64,000 nucleotides of DNA from JACDAN01 sp036554945 (lineage in GTDB: Bacteria > Actinomycetota > Thermoleophilia > Gaiellales > Gaiellaceae): positions 1-64,000 of the forward strand of contig DATBMH010000077.1 of NCBI GenBank assembly GCA_036554945.1, in the 5' to 3' direction. A program made the position numbers and the translations under genes. Below the pieces are notes generated by a model. It was not told where the DNA came from and searched no databases. It worked only from the letters and a program-made list of their open reading frames with translations. Of this stretch, positions 45,023-54,819 are shown piece by piece; positions within the stretch are counted from its first letter, which is position 1; each line of letters begins with the position of its first letter.

Positions 45023-45927
45023 GAGTCAAGACCGCGCTCCTCGTCAATCCGGCGTCTGCGAACGGGAAGACAGGGAAGCGCTGGCCCGACCTCGCCCGTG
45101 CCGCCCACGCGGCCGGGCTCCGCGGCGAGGCGATCTTCTCGGAGCGCCCGGGACAGCTCGGCGACCTGGCGCGCGAGGCCGCCGACGAGGGCGCCGAGCT
45201 GCTCGTCGTGTTCGGCGGCGACGGGACCGTCCACGAGGTGGCGAACGGGATCGCCGAGCGCGACGGCGTCGAGATCGCCGTCATCCCGCGCGGCACGGGC
45301 TGGGACTTCGCGCGCACGCACGGGATCCCGAAGCGGCTCCGCGACGCGCTCCGGATCGCCGTGGAGGGCACGGCGAAGCCCTTCGACCTCGGCAGGGCGA
45401 CCTACCGGGAGGAGGAGCACGACGGCTCGGCCTGGTTCGCGAACGCGGGCAGCGTCGGCATGAGCGGTTTCGTCGCGGCGAAGGCGAACGGGACGACGAA
45501 GGCGCTCGGCGGGAAGGCCTCATACCTGATCGCCCTCGGCGCCGTCTTCTCCCGGTGGAAGAACGTCGAGCTCGAGGTGGACGTGGACGGCGAGACGCGC
45601 AGCGGCCTGATGGAGGACGTGATCGTCGCGATCGGGCGGTACCAGGCCGGCGGGATGATGACGACCCCGGACGCCGAGCCGGACGACGGGCTCTTCGACG
45701 TGCTGCTCGTCAAGGACGCGACGAGGCTCGAGGTCGTGCGGGAGCTGCCGCGGATCTACAAGGGCACCTTCCTCCCCCACCCCAAGGCCGAGCTGCTCCG
45801 CGGACGGGTCGTCGAGGTGCAGGCGCCGGATCCGTTGCCGGTGCAGCTCGACGGCGAGCAGCCCGGAACCTCGCCGGTCCGCTTCGAGATCGCGCCGGGC
45901 GCGATCCGGCTCCGGGTTCCTGCCTAG
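45019..45927 (+). CDS. Diacylglycerol kinase-family lipid kinase with a CTG start
   Basis: The 302-residue protein has the family motifs LLVNPASANGKTGK (6-19), VFGGDGTVHEVANG (64-77), PRGTGWDFA and DDGLFDVLLV, placing it with DAGK/YegS-type lipid or sphingosine kinases. No ATG, GTG or TTG lies in frame before LLVNPAS. CTG at 45019 overlaps the deoD stop as CTGA, so it is the likely start; only a weak AGAGAAG precedes it. Confidence 0.85.
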   Translation: MRVKTALLVNPASANGKTGKRWPDLARAAHAAGLRGEAIFSERPGQLGDLAREAADEGAELLVVFGGDGTVHEVANGIAERDGVEIAVIPRGTGWDFARTHGIPKRLRDALRIAVEGTAKPFDLGRATYREEEHDGSAWFANAGSVGMSGFVAAKANGTTKALGGKASYLIALGAVFSRWKNVELEVDVDGETRSGLMEDVIVAIGRYQAGGMMTTPDAEPDDGLFDVLLVKDATRLEVVRELPRIYKGTFLPHPKAELLRGRVVEVQAPDPLPVQLDGEQPGTSPVRFEIAPGAIRLRVPA

Positions 45928-46232
45928 GAAGAGGTCTTCTTGCGGGTGGTCGACCGGCTCGAGGACGAGGCCTTCTTCGCGGTCCCCGAGGTCGAGCGCG
46001 ACCGTGTCGTCTTCGGCTTCTGTAGATCCGCGAGCTGCTTCTCGAGCTTGGCAACCCGCTTCTCGAGCTCGTCGATGCCCCGGACCTTGCGCTGGAGATC
46101 GTCCATCCGCTCGCGGAGCCCGGTGACGCTCTCGACCACCCGTGTGGTCGTCTGCGACCCCGCCACGCGCGCGAACGCCTCCTCGCCGGCGTCGGCGAGA
46201 CGGTTGAGGATGTCCTTCTGGCCCTTCGCCAT
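45924..46232 (-). CDS. Small coiled-coil protein with a basic tail
   Basis: The 102-residue protein has a helical region with a clear heptad pattern (MDDLQRKVRGIDELEKRVAKLEKQL, in two parts) and a Lys/Ser/Thr/Arg-rich C-terminus, like histone-like or phasin-like proteins. No family is certain. Its stop shares CTAG with the convergent lipid-kinase gene. Confidence 0.65.
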   Translation of the reverse strand: MAKGQKDILNRLADAGEEAFARVAGSQTTTRVVESVTGLRERMDDLQRKVRGIDELEKRVAKLEKQLADLQKPKTTRSRSTSGTAKKASSSSRSTTRKKTSS

Positions 46233-46261
46233 GTGGTGAACCTTACCCCGGTCTCCGGTGG

Positions 46262-47032
46262 CTACACCTGTACCAGGACCGGCGTCCCGGTCGGAGCAAG
46301 CTGCCAGAGCCGCTTCACCGTTCCGTTGCTCACGCGGATGCAGCCGTTCGAGACGGCGAGGCCGAGGAGCGACGGACGGTTCGTGCCGTGGATCGCGACC
46401 GGGCCGCCCTGCGGCCAGCCGTGGAGGACCTCGGAGAACGCGGAGATGCCGATCGCGGCCCAGCCGTACGGGCCGGACGGGTTATCCCGGAACCGCTGGT
46501 TGACGTAGAAGCGCCCGACGGGCGTCGGGGTGGCCCGTGCGCCGACCGCTACCTTCGCGGACAGGACGCGCCGCCCGCGGTCGAAGACCGTCAGCCTCCG
46601 CGTGGAGAGGTCGACGACGACCTTGGCCCGCAGCGGGCGGAGCCGGACCTCCCCCGCCCGGACGTAGCCCGTCTGGCCGTTCGGCTTCAGCGGGAGCATG
46701 ACCCGGTACCAGGCCGCCCGGCAGCGCGCGCCGACGACGGACTCGAGGGCCGCGAACACGGTGGGGACGTTGTTCACGTTGAGCGGGCCGAAGCGGATGA
46801 ACCGGCCGGTGCCGGGCTGCGAATACACACGGACGAGACGCGGGACGTCGACCGCGTAGCTGCGGGTCGAGGTGACGAGGCTCCTGCTCGTGCCCGGCGT
46901 GCACTGCGGTGCCGTCCGGCCGGTATCGGAAGCTTGTATGGATGCTGTGAAGAGGAGTGCAGCCGCCAAACAAGTCGGTATAGCTACCGTCGAAGGAAGT
47001 AGGAGTTTCAGCACCGAAATTCGTATCGTCAT
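46262..47032 (-). CDS. Secreted L,D-transpeptidase (YkuD family)
   Basis: The 256-residue product has a signal-type helix (about 10-35) and a YkuD domain with IHGTNRPSLLGLAVSNGCIRVSN, in which Cys, His and Arg form the active site. It crosslinks peptidoglycan at the wall. ATG at 47032 is favoured over one five codons upstream. A region of about 110 residues before the catalytic domain may be an SH3-like or substrate-binding module. Confidence 0.92.
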   Translation of the reverse strand: MTIRISVLKLLLPSTVAIPTCLAAALLFTASIQASDTGRTAPQCTPGTSRSLVTSTRSYAVDVPRLVRVYSQPGTGRFIRFGPLNVNNVPTVFAALESVVGARCRAAWYRVMLPLKPNGQTGYVRAGEVRLRPLRAKVVVDLSTRRLTVFDRGRRVLSAKVAVGARATPTPVGRFYVNQRFRDNPSGPYGWAAIGISAFSEVLHGWPQGGPVAIHGTNRPSLLGLAVSNGCIRVSNGTVKRLWQLAPTGTPVLVQV

Positions 47033-47073
47033 TTCGAGGATCCCCACTTAAAGCATCTAGGCGGTTTCGCCGA

Positions 47074-47244
47074 ATGAAAGCACCAGTGAACATGCTCCGC
47101 AGAACACGAACGCACCGGCATCACGAGGTCACCACCCACGTGATCCGGCAGCGGGCGGGCGTGCCGTACGAGGTCGAGCAGCGTGTCTGCCGGGATTGCC
47201 GCACGGTGATCTCGGAGCGCTCGCTCCGCCGCGCAGCGGCTTAG
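47074..47244 (+). CDS. Small CxxC protein
   Basis: An ATG at 47074 (or 47092, in frame) opens 56 codons encoding a basic start, HEVTTHVIRQ, PYEVEQRVCRDCRTVISE and RRAAA. One CxxC motif suggests metal binding or a thiol function. Its stop overlaps the stop of the convergent sirtuin gene. I have not seen a named family; its composition and placement look like a conserved small gene. Confidence 0.6.
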   Translation: MKAPVNMLRRTRTHRHHEVTTHVIRQRAGVPYEVEQRVCRDCRTVISERSLRRAAA

Positions 47245-47978
47245 CTCACTGCCCGAACGAGCGCCGCCAGCGACTCGCCGGCAGCGCCATCCCACTTGAC
47301 GGCGGCACGATCGTCGAAGGACGTCGGGCCTCGGTTCACGATCGCGACCGCACCGCCCGCGGCGCGCGTCTCGTCCGGCAGCTGCGAGACCGGCCAGACC
47401 TCGAGCGCGGAGCCGACGACGAGCAGCAGGCGGGTCGAGCGGGCGAGCTCGTAGGCGCGGTCGATGGCGGCCTCGGGCAGCACCTCGCCGAACATCACGA
47501 CGTCCGGCTTGACGACCCCGCCGCACCGGGTGCAGAGCGGCGCCGGTGCACCCTCCAGCAGTGCGAGCAGCTCGTCGAGCCCGTAGGAGGCGCTGCAGCC
47601 GAGGCATGTCGAGCTGCGGATCGACCCGTGGACCTCGGTGACGTCGCGGCTGCCGGCCCGCTGGTGGAGCCCGTCGATGTTCTGGGTCACGACGGCGGAC
47701 ACGTGGCCGGCACGCTCGAGCTCCGCCAGCGCCAGGTGGCCGGCGTTCGGCTCCGCCTCGACGAGCACGCGGAGCCGGAGCGAGTAGAAGCTCCAGACCT
47801 TGTACGGGTCCGCGCGGAAGGCGTCGATGGTCGCGTACTCGGCGGGATCGAACTGCGCCCAGATCCCGGTCGGCGACCGGAAGTCCGGGATGCCGCTCTC
47901 CGTCGAGATCCCCGCCCCCGTGAGGACGACGGCGGGCCCGAGCTCGCGGACGAGCCCTGCGAGGCGCTCGACACTCAT
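47241..47978 (-). CDS. cobB: NAD-dependent protein deacylase (sirtuin)
   Basis: The 245-residue protein begins with the NAD-binding GAGISTESGIPDFRSPTG, has TQNIDGLHQRAGS with the catalytic region VTEVHGS, and a zinc site built of CLGC and CTRC. It removes acyl groups from lysines. ATG at 47978 gives the usual N-terminus. It is divergent from the thioesterase gene with only 15 bases between. Confidence 0.92.
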   Translation of the reverse strand: MSVERLAGLVRELGPAVVLTGAGISTESGIPDFRSPTGIWAQFDPAEYATIDAFRADPYKVWSFYSLRLRVLVEAEPNAGHLALAELERAGHVSAVVTQNIDGLHQRAGSRDVTEVHGSIRSSTCLGCSASYGLDELLALLEGAPAPLCTRCGGVVKPDVVMFGEVLPEAAIDRAYELARSTRLLLVVGSALEVWPVSQLPDETRAAGGAVAIVNRGPTSFDDRAAVKWDGAAGESLAALVRAVS

Positions 47979-47993
47979 CCGTAAAGTGTCGCC

Positions 47994-48413
47994 ATCGACG
48001 GCTACGGGTTCCAACTCGACCTCACCGTCCGCTTCGCAGAGACAGACGCGCAGGGCATCGCCCACCACGCCGCGTACCTCGTCTGGTTCGAGACGGCGCG
48101 GATCGAGTACCTGCGCCGCTTCGACGGCGGGTACCAGGGACTGCGCGAGCAAGGCGTCGAGGCGACGACGTCCGAGGTCTACGTGCGCTACGTCCGCCCG
48201 GTGGCGTTCGACGCCCGCATCCAGGTGCACACGCGGTGCGCGGAGCTGCGAGGCGCCCGCTTCCGGTTCGAGTACGCGGTCACGCGCGAGGGCGAGACCG
48301 TCGCCGAGGCGTGGACGGGCCACGCGTGCGTGGACGGGACGACGCTGCGGCCGACGCGGGTGCCGGAATGGCTTGTCGAAGCGATTACTGCAGCGGAGGC
48401 GGGAGCTCCGTAG
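47994..48413 (+). CDS. Acyl-CoA thioesterase (4HBT/YbgC type) without a canonical start
   Basis: The frame encodes a hot-dog fold thioesterase with LTVRFAETDAQGIAHHAAYLVWFE, where ETDAQG carries the catalytic Asp, followed by the usual YVRYVRPVAF segment. An in-frame TAA lies at 47982-47984 and no ATG, GTG or TTG occurs until 48183, which would remove the active site. The start is therefore ATC (47994) or GTC (47988), or the sequence has a one-base shift linking GTG at 47986. The 3' end overlaps the VanW gene by 29 bases. Confidence 0.65.
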   Translation: MDGYGFQLDLTVRFAETDAQGIAHHAAYLVWFETARIEYLRRFDGGYQGLREQGVEATTSEVYVRYVRPVAFDARIQVHTRCAELRGARFRFEYAVTREGETVAEAWTGHACVDGTTLRPTRVPEWLVEAITAAEAGAP

Positions 48414-50250
48414 GCTCCGTCTCGGCCGGCGGCGGCGGAGGCGGCGGGTTCTTCTTCTTCGGCTTCGGAGGCGGCGCGACCGGCCGCTTCTTCGTCCCGT
48501 ACCGGACCGTGGTCGGCTCCGCGCGGTAGTACGACGCCCACGTCGTGTCGTAGAGCTTCTTGCCGTCTGCGGTGAAGACGCGGCGCGTGACGGCAGTCTT
48601 GCGCGAGGGCTGCCCGACCTCCTCGGTCACCTTCTCGCCCACCCAGATGCTCGGATCGGGGATGCGCTTGACGGTCGGCGGCCCGGTGACCTCGAGCGGC
48701 GCCGTGTCGACCTCGACGCGCCGGTCCATCGGCGTGCCGTAGAGGTTCACGGTCAGCTCCGACGTGCCGACGAAGGTCCGGAGCAGGAGCCACTTGCCGG
48801 TGTCGTTCTGGAACCGGAGGTCGGTGTCGGGGTAGTTGACCGTGGCGTCGCGGCCCTGTGGGTAGTGGGAGATGTAGAGCGCGTGGTTCGTCCGCGAGGT
48901 GATCGAGATCCCGGCCTCGAACGCCGCATTGAAGACGGTCGTCGAGACCTGGCAGACGCCGCCGCCGATCCCGTTCTGCAGCTCGCCGTTGATGATCACC
49001 GGCGCCTCGAGGAACCCGCGCTCGGCCGAGCGCTCGCCGGTCGTCTCGTTGAAAGAGAACTCGGCGCCGGGCGCGATCAGCGCGCCGTCGACGAGGCGGG
49101 CGACCAGCCGGACGTTGTGAAGGCGGTTCGGATCGCCGCCGTACGTCGTCGTGTAGCCGGCGACGAGGCCGGTGATGCCCATCGCGCGCGCCTCGCGCGT
49201 CGTTCGCTCCGGCGCGGCCTGCGCGACCTGCAGGCGCGCGATCCGGTCGGTCGGCGACAGCGCGGCGGCGAGGATCGCCTTCCTCGCGGCCACGATGTCG
49301 AGCTTGAGACCGGGGAGCGACGGCTTGATCATGACGTCGGTGCCGGCGACAACGAACTCGGCGTCGCGCGGCGGCCTCCCGACCTGGTCGCGGAAGCGCT
49401 CGAAGTACGCGTCGGCCCTGGGGCCGCCGATCGCCAGCGTGGTGGCGCCGCCGTTCGGCAGGTCGAGCAGCTGTGCGACGCGCCAGCGGGGCATCCGCCA
49501 GCGGGTCTGGCCGCGCACGAGGCGGACCGGGCCGGAGACGGCGGTCCGAACCTGCGCGAGGACCGGTGTCAGCTCCTCGGCGGTGACGTCCGGCTGGATG
49601 ATGCTGACCGGCAGCTCGACGGGCGTCCGGTCGAAGGCTACGAGCGAGCTCATGAGCACGCGCGAGGCCGCCTCGCGGTCCAGCGTGCGGCCGGTGGCGC
49701 CGCGCACGAGCTCCGGGCGAAGGCCGCGGAGCCGGACGGCCGCCTGGCGCTCCGGGCGGTCGATCTGCCGGGACAGCTCGGCGATCTTGTGGGTCAGCAG
49801 CGCGTCGTACGCGCGCGCGGGCGGCGTGACGTCGCCGCCGAAGAACCGGTGGCCGAGCCTGCGCAGACCGCGCAGCGGCGCGATCCCTTCGCCCTGACGG
49901 CGAGCCGTCTCGACTGCCGTGCGCCAATCGACCTCGAGGACGACCTCACGCGGCTGGACCTCGTAGCTCCGCGGACCCGCGGTGAACTCGACGGGCACGC
50001 TCCGCATCTCCTCATAACGCTGCTCGAGCTCCCGGATCGCCTCGGCCGTGGTCAGCCCGCCGACCGGCAGCCCTGCGACGGTGGCGCCCTCCGGCAGTTT
50101 CTGCGCGGAGCCCGCGAACGCGAATCCGAGCGCCAGCGCCGCGATCACGAGCAGCGTCGCAACGACCACGGTCCACTGGAGTGCGAGCCGCCTCCGGGCA
50201 GCCTTCTTTCGGCGGAGATACACCGCCCTCGTCCCGGCCTCCGCGTACAA
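48385..50250 (-). CDS. VanW family wall protein
   Basis: The 621-residue protein has one N-terminal membrane helix (about 24-46), peptidoglycan-binding-like repeats, a VanW domain (about 345-480) with GRSAERGFLEAPVI-type residues and GIGGGVCQVSTTVFNAAF, and a G5-like domain, ending in a poly-Pro/Lys tail. It is probably attached to the outside of the membrane and acts on the wall. The start is TTG at 50250, ten bases after the acyl-CoA dehydrogenase stop. Confidence 0.9.
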   Translation of the reverse strand: MYAEAGTRAVYLRRKKAARRRLALQWTVVVATLLVIAALALGFAFAGSAQKLPEGATVAGLPVGGLTTAEAIRELEQRYEEMRSVPVEFTAGPRSYEVQPREVVLEVDWRTAVETARRQGEGIAPLRGLRRLGHRFFGGDVTPPARAYDALLTHKIAELSRQIDRPERQAAVRLRGLRPELVRGATGRTLDREAASRVLMSSLVAFDRTPVELPVSIIQPDVTAEELTPVLAQVRTAVSGPVRLVRGQTRWRMPRWRVAQLLDLPNGGATTLAIGGPRADAYFERFRDQVGRPPRDAEFVVAGTDVMIKPSLPGLKLDIVAARKAILAAALSPTDRIARLQVAQAAPERTTREARAMGITGLVAGYTTTYGGDPNRLHNVRLVARLVDGALIAPGAEFSFNETTGERSAERGFLEAPVIINGELQNGIGGGVCQVSTTVFNAAFEAGISITSRTNHALYISHYPQGRDATVNYPDTDLRFQNDTGKWLLLRTFVGTSELTVNLYGTPMDRRVEVDTAPLEVTGPPTVKRIPDPSIWVGEKVTEEVGQPSRKTAVTRRVFTADGKKLYDTTWASYYRAEPTTVRYGTKKRPVAPPPKPKKKNPPPPPPPAETEPTELPPPLQ

Positions 50251-50260
50251 GTGAGCCAGT

Positions 50261-51409
50261 CTACCCGCGGCGATGGCCGACGGAAGTTGCGATTTGGCGG
50301 GCCGCGATCTCCCTCTGGATCTCCGAGGTCCCCTCCACGATCTGGAAGACCTTCGCGTCCCGGAACCACTTCTCGACGAGGTGGTCGCGCATCACGCCGG
50401 CGCCTCCGAGAACCTGCACCGCGTCGGTCGTCACCCGCATCGCGATGTCCGCCGCGTAGGCCTTCGCGTAGGAGCCGAGGAGGCCCGCGTCCTCGCCTCG
50501 ATCGACCGCTTCGCAGGCTCTCCAGACCAGCAGCCGGGCCGCTTCGATCGCGATCCCCATGTCCGCGAGCTTGAACGAGACGCCCTGGCGCGCCGTCAGC
50601 GGGCGGCCGAACGCCTCGCGCTCGCCGGCGTACGAGACCGCCTGCTCGAACGCCGCCCGGGCGAGGCCCACGGCGGCCGCGGCGACCTGCGGCCGCGACG
50701 CCTGGAAGAAGTCCAGTGCGAGCTCCCAACCCTGTCCTTCCTCCCCCAGCCGCCGGTCCGCGGGGATGCGGGCCCCGTCGAGGACGAGCGACCCGGTATA
50801 CGAGGCGCGCAGCCCGAGCTTCGCCTCCTTGCGGCCTGCGGCGACACCGTCGTCGTTCTGCTCCACGACGAACGCCGTGATGCCGCCGTCCACCTTGGCG
50901 AAGACGACCGTGACCTCGGCGATCCCGCCGTTCGTCAGGTAGCACTTCTCGCCGTCGAGGACGTACGCGTCGCCGTCCCTCCGGGCCGTGGCGCTCATCG
51001 CGGCGAGGTCGGTGCCCGCGTGGGGCTCGGTGAACGCGATGCAGGCCAGCGCGCCGTCCTCGGACGCCAGCCGGCGCAGGTAGCGCTTCCGCTGCTCGTC
51101 CGTCCCGGCGGCGAGCAGCGGGCGGACGGGGAACATCGTCGCCTGCAGCGTCGCGGCGAGCCCGGCGCAGCCCCAGGAGAGCTCCTCCGCGACGAGCGCC
51201 GCGGTCACGGCGTCGACTCCCCCGCCTCCGTACTCGGCCGGGATCGCGTAGGAGGTCAGCCCGGCGCGGGCGGCCTTCGCGAGCAGCTCCGGCGGGAAGT
51301 CCTCGCGCTCGTCCCACTCACGCGAGATCGGACGCAGCTCGCGCTCCGCGAACTCGTGCGCCAGCTGCTGGAGCGCGCGCTGCTCGTCGGTCGGCTGGAA
51401 CCCGATCAC
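50261..51409 (-). CDS. Acyl-CoA dehydrogenase
   Basis: The 382-residue FAD enzyme has ACIAFTEPHAGTDLAAM, VLDGEKCYLTNGG and a late QVLGGAGVMRDHLVEKWFRDAKVFQIVEGTSEI segment, split here, with the catalytic Glu region near the end. It oxidises the alpha-beta bond of an acyl-CoA. The GTG start at 51409 follows the SDR stop by five bases. Confidence 0.93.
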   Translation of the reverse strand: MIGFQPTDEQRALQQLAHEFAERELRPISREWDEREDFPPELLAKAARAGLTSYAIPAEYGGGGVDAVTAALVAEELSWGCAGLAATLQATMFPVRPLLAAGTDEQRKRYLRRLASEDGALACIAFTEPHAGTDLAAMSATARRDGDAYVLDGEKCYLTNGGIAEVTVVFAKVDGGITAFVVEQNDDGVAAGRKEAKLGLRASYTGSLVLDGARIPADRRLGEEGQGWELALDFFQASRPQVAAAAVGLARAAFEQAVSYAGEREAFGRPLTARQGVSFKLADMGIAIEAARLLVWRACEAVDRGEDAGLLGSYAKAYAADIAMRVTTDAVQVLGGAGVMRDHLVEKWFRDAKVFQIVEGTSEIQREIAARQIATSVGHRRG

Positions 51410-51414
51410 GCCGC

Positions 51415-52245
51415 TCAGAACGTGAAGAGCTCGATCCCGCCGGACACGTTCAGCTCCACGCCGGTGATGTAGCCGGCGAGGTCGGAGCAGAGGAAGGCGA
51501 TCGCGTTGGCGATGTCCTGCGGCTCGCCGGTCCGCCGAAGCGCCGTCCTCTTGACCATCCGCTCGTTCATCTCCGGGTTGCCGAAGTGGAACGCCTCCGT
51601 CCCGATGATGCCCGGCACGATCGCGTTGGCGGTGATCCCGTGGCGGGCGCCCTCGAGCGCCAGCGTCTTCGTGAGCCCGATCAGGCCGGCCTTCGTGGTC
51701 GAGTAGCTCGCCTGGCCGAACCCGCCGAGCGTCCCTGCCACCGAGGCCATGTTCACGATCCGCCCCCAGCCGCGGTCCTGCATGTGCGGCCAGACCGCAC
51801 GCGAGCAGTTGAAGGCGCCGGTCAGGTTGACCCGCAGGTCGCGCTCCCAGAGCTCCGGCGACTGGTTCACGAGCTGGCCGAGGTGGTCGAGCGTGCCGGC
51901 GTTGTTCACGAGGATGTCGACCGAGCCGAGCTCGTCGACCGCCCGCGACACGGCCCGTTCGACCTGCGCCGGGTCCGTGACGTCGCACTTGACCGCGAGC
52001 GCGCGACGCCCGAGCTCCTCGATCTCCGCGGCCGTGGCCTCGGTCTGGATCAGCCCGCCCGACGCGGCGGCCTGGGCGAGCGGCCCGTACTCGGCGGCGG
52101 CCGAGTCGTCCGACTCGACCAGGATGTCGGCGATGACGACGTCGGCGCCGGCCCGCGCCAGCGTCAGGGCATCGGCCCGGCCGAGCCCGCGCGATCCGCC
52201 GGTGACGAGGGCGACTCGCCCTCCGAGATCGATCTCAAGCGCCAT
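51415..52245 (-). CDS. Short-chain dehydrogenase/reductase (3-hydroxyacyl-CoA type)
   Basis: The 276-residue SDR has the cofactor motif TGGSRGLG (15-22), NNAG (113-116), the active-site Ser in MASVAGT and YSTTK. An insert near 45-70 (DDSAAAEYGPLAQAAASGG) is longer than in FabG. It lies between two acyl-CoA dehydrogenase genes, suggesting a role in fatty-acid or related catabolism. The ATG at 52245 is preceded directly by a GTAACAC/GTGTTAC palindrome, with no ribosome-binding site. Confidence 0.9.
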   Translation of the reverse strand: MALEIDLGGRVALVTGGSRGLGRADALTLARAGADVVIADILVESDDSAAAEYGPLAQAAASGGLIQTEATAAEIEELGRRALAVKCDVTDPAQVERAVSRAVDELGSVDILVNNAGTLDHLGQLVNQSPELWERDLRVNLTGAFNCSRAVWPHMQDRGWGRIVNMASVAGTLGGFGQASYSTTKAGLIGLTKTLALEGARHGITANAIVPGIIGTEAFHFGNPEMNERMVKRTALRRTGEPQDIANAIAFLCSDLAGYITGVELNVSGGIELFTF

Positions 52246-52316
52246 GTAACACAGTGTTACTAGCCCTGGAACGCCGCTTGCCGAGCACGGTCACCGCGCT
52301 TGTAACACAGTGTTAC
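52246..52316. repeat. Paired GTAACAC-A-GTGTTAC palindromes (locus 1)
   Basis: Perfect palindromes lie at 52246-52260 and 52302-52316, 56 bases apart. The first is followed by TAGCCCTGG and the second by TTGG and TTCGCG. The same arrangement, with shared flanks, is at 59745-59814. Locus 1 occupies the gap between the SDR and an acyl-CoA dehydrogenase. Confidence 0.75.
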
Positions 52317-52320
52317 TTGG

Positions 52321-53505
<1,185 letters not shown>

Positions 53506-53525
53506 GGTGCCGTCCTCGCGGTTGA

Positions 53526-53541
53526 TTGACTTGTCAGTCAA
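53526..53541. promoter_or_regulatory. Operator-like palindrome TTGACT-TGTC-AGTCAA
   Basis: TTGACT (53526-53531) and AGTCAA (53536-53541) form an inverted repeat between two divergent acyl-CoA dehydrogenase genes. On the minus strand TACAAT (53547-53552) lies just upstream, so the palindrome would cover the transcription start. The half-sites resemble TetR-family operators of fatty-acid genes; the regulator is not in the window. Confidence 0.5.
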
Positions 53542-53583
53542 GTCTGATTGTACTCCGCCCGCGACCCGTACACTGCCGCCGGC

Positions 53584-54819
53584 ATGGACTTCGAGCTCAC
53601 CGACGAGCAACGGCTGATCCAGGACACCGTCCGCGACTTCGTAGACCGCAAAGTCCTGCCGAACGCCGTCGAGAACGACATCAACCATCACCTCGAGATG
53701 TCGGTCATCGAGGGCATGGCGGAGCTCGGGCTGCTTGGAATCGTGATCCCGGAGGAGTACGGCGGCGCCGGCCTCGACTTCGTCGCCGAGGCGCTCTCCT
53801 GCGAGGAGATCGAGCGCGGCGAGGCCGCCTTCCGGACGTTGATCTCGGTCCACGTCGGGCTGAACTCGCTCTCGCTCCTCCGGTACGCGAGCGAGGAGCA
53901 GAAACAGCGGTGGCTGGCGCCGCAGGCGCGCGGTGAGAAGCTCGCGTGCTTCGGGCTCACGGAGCCGGCCGCCGGCTCCGACGTCGCGTCGATGAAGACG
54001 ACCGCGCGGCGCGAGGGCGACGTCTACGTCCTCAACGGGTCGAAGAACTGGATCTCGTACGCGACGGTCGCCGACCACGCGCTCGTCTTCGCGAAGACCG
54101 ACCCTGCCGCGAAGCACAAGGGCATCTCGGCGTTCGTGCTCGAGAAGGGCATGCCGGGCTTCACGGCGGCGGACACGGAGCACAAGCTCGGCGTCTGGGC
54201 CGGCTCGACCGGCGAGCTCTTCTTCGAGAACGTCGAGGTCCCGGCCGAGAACCTGATCGGCGAGGAGGGCCGGGGGTTCGAGATCGCGATGTACGGCCTC
54301 GACCAGGGCCGCTTCACGGTCGCCGCCGGCGCGTGCGGCGTCGTCCGTGCGTGCCTCGAGCGCTCGGTGGAGTACGCGCGCGAGCGGGCGACGTTCGGTC
54401 AGCCGATCGGCAAGTACCAGTTCGTCCAGGACATGATCGCCGAGATGGTGCTCGGCTACGAGACGTCGAAGCTCCTCGTCATGCAGGCGGCGTGGATGAA
54501 GAACGAGGGCCGCCGCAACACCCGCGAGACGTCACTCGCGAAGTGGCACGCGACCGAGTCGGCCTTCAAGGCGGCGCACCTGGCGATCCAGGTGCACGGC
54601 GCCTACGGCTACTCGGCCGAGTACGGGATCGAGCGGTACTTCCGGAACGCGCGGGCGCCGATCATCTACGAGGGCACCACCCAGATCCACAAGATGATGC
54701 AGGCCGAGCACGCGCTCGGCTTCCGGCAGCTCAACGGCCGCGAGGGGGACGTCTCGCCGCTCTGCTCGTGGGCTCCCGCGCTGTCCGGCGTGCACCGCGC
54801 GGTGCCGGCGCCCTCCTAG
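53584..54819 (+). CDS. Acyl-CoA dehydrogenase
   Basis: The 411-residue enzyme begins MDFELTDEQRLIQDTVRDF and has CFGLTEPAAGSDVASM, LNGSKNWISYAT and QVHGAYGYSAEYGIERYFRNARAPIIYEGTTQI, split here. The C-terminus is about 30 residues longer than in its neighbours. A possible -10 box TACACT (53569-53574) sits only nine bases before the ATG, so a leaderless message is possible. Its last four bases overlap the convergent MshEN gene. Confidence 0.93.
   Translation: MDFELTDEQRLIQDTVRDFVDRKVLPNAVENDINHHLEMSVIEGMAELGLLGIVIPEEYGGAGLDFVAEALSCEEIERGEAAFRTLISVHVGLNSLSLLRYASEEQKQRWLAPQARGEKLACFGLTEPAAGSDVASMKTTARREGDVYVLNGSKNWISYATVADHALVFAKTDPAAKHKGISAFVLEKGMPGFTAADTEHKLGVWAGSTGELFFENVEVPAENLIGEEGRGFEIAMYGLDQGRFTVAAGACGVVRACLERSVEYARERATFGQPIGKYQFVQDMIAEMVLGYETSKLLVMQAAWMKNEGRRNTRETSLAKWHATESAFKAAHLAIQVHGAYGYSAEYGIERYFRNARAPIIYEGTTQIHKMMQAEHALGFRQLNGREGDVSPLCSWAPALSGVHRAVPAPS

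Noticed and set aside
47800..50574. Open frame of over 900 codons on the plus strand opposite sirtuin and VanW genes
   Set aside because: Composition is Arg-rich and repetitive with no family signal, and it crosses three real genes.
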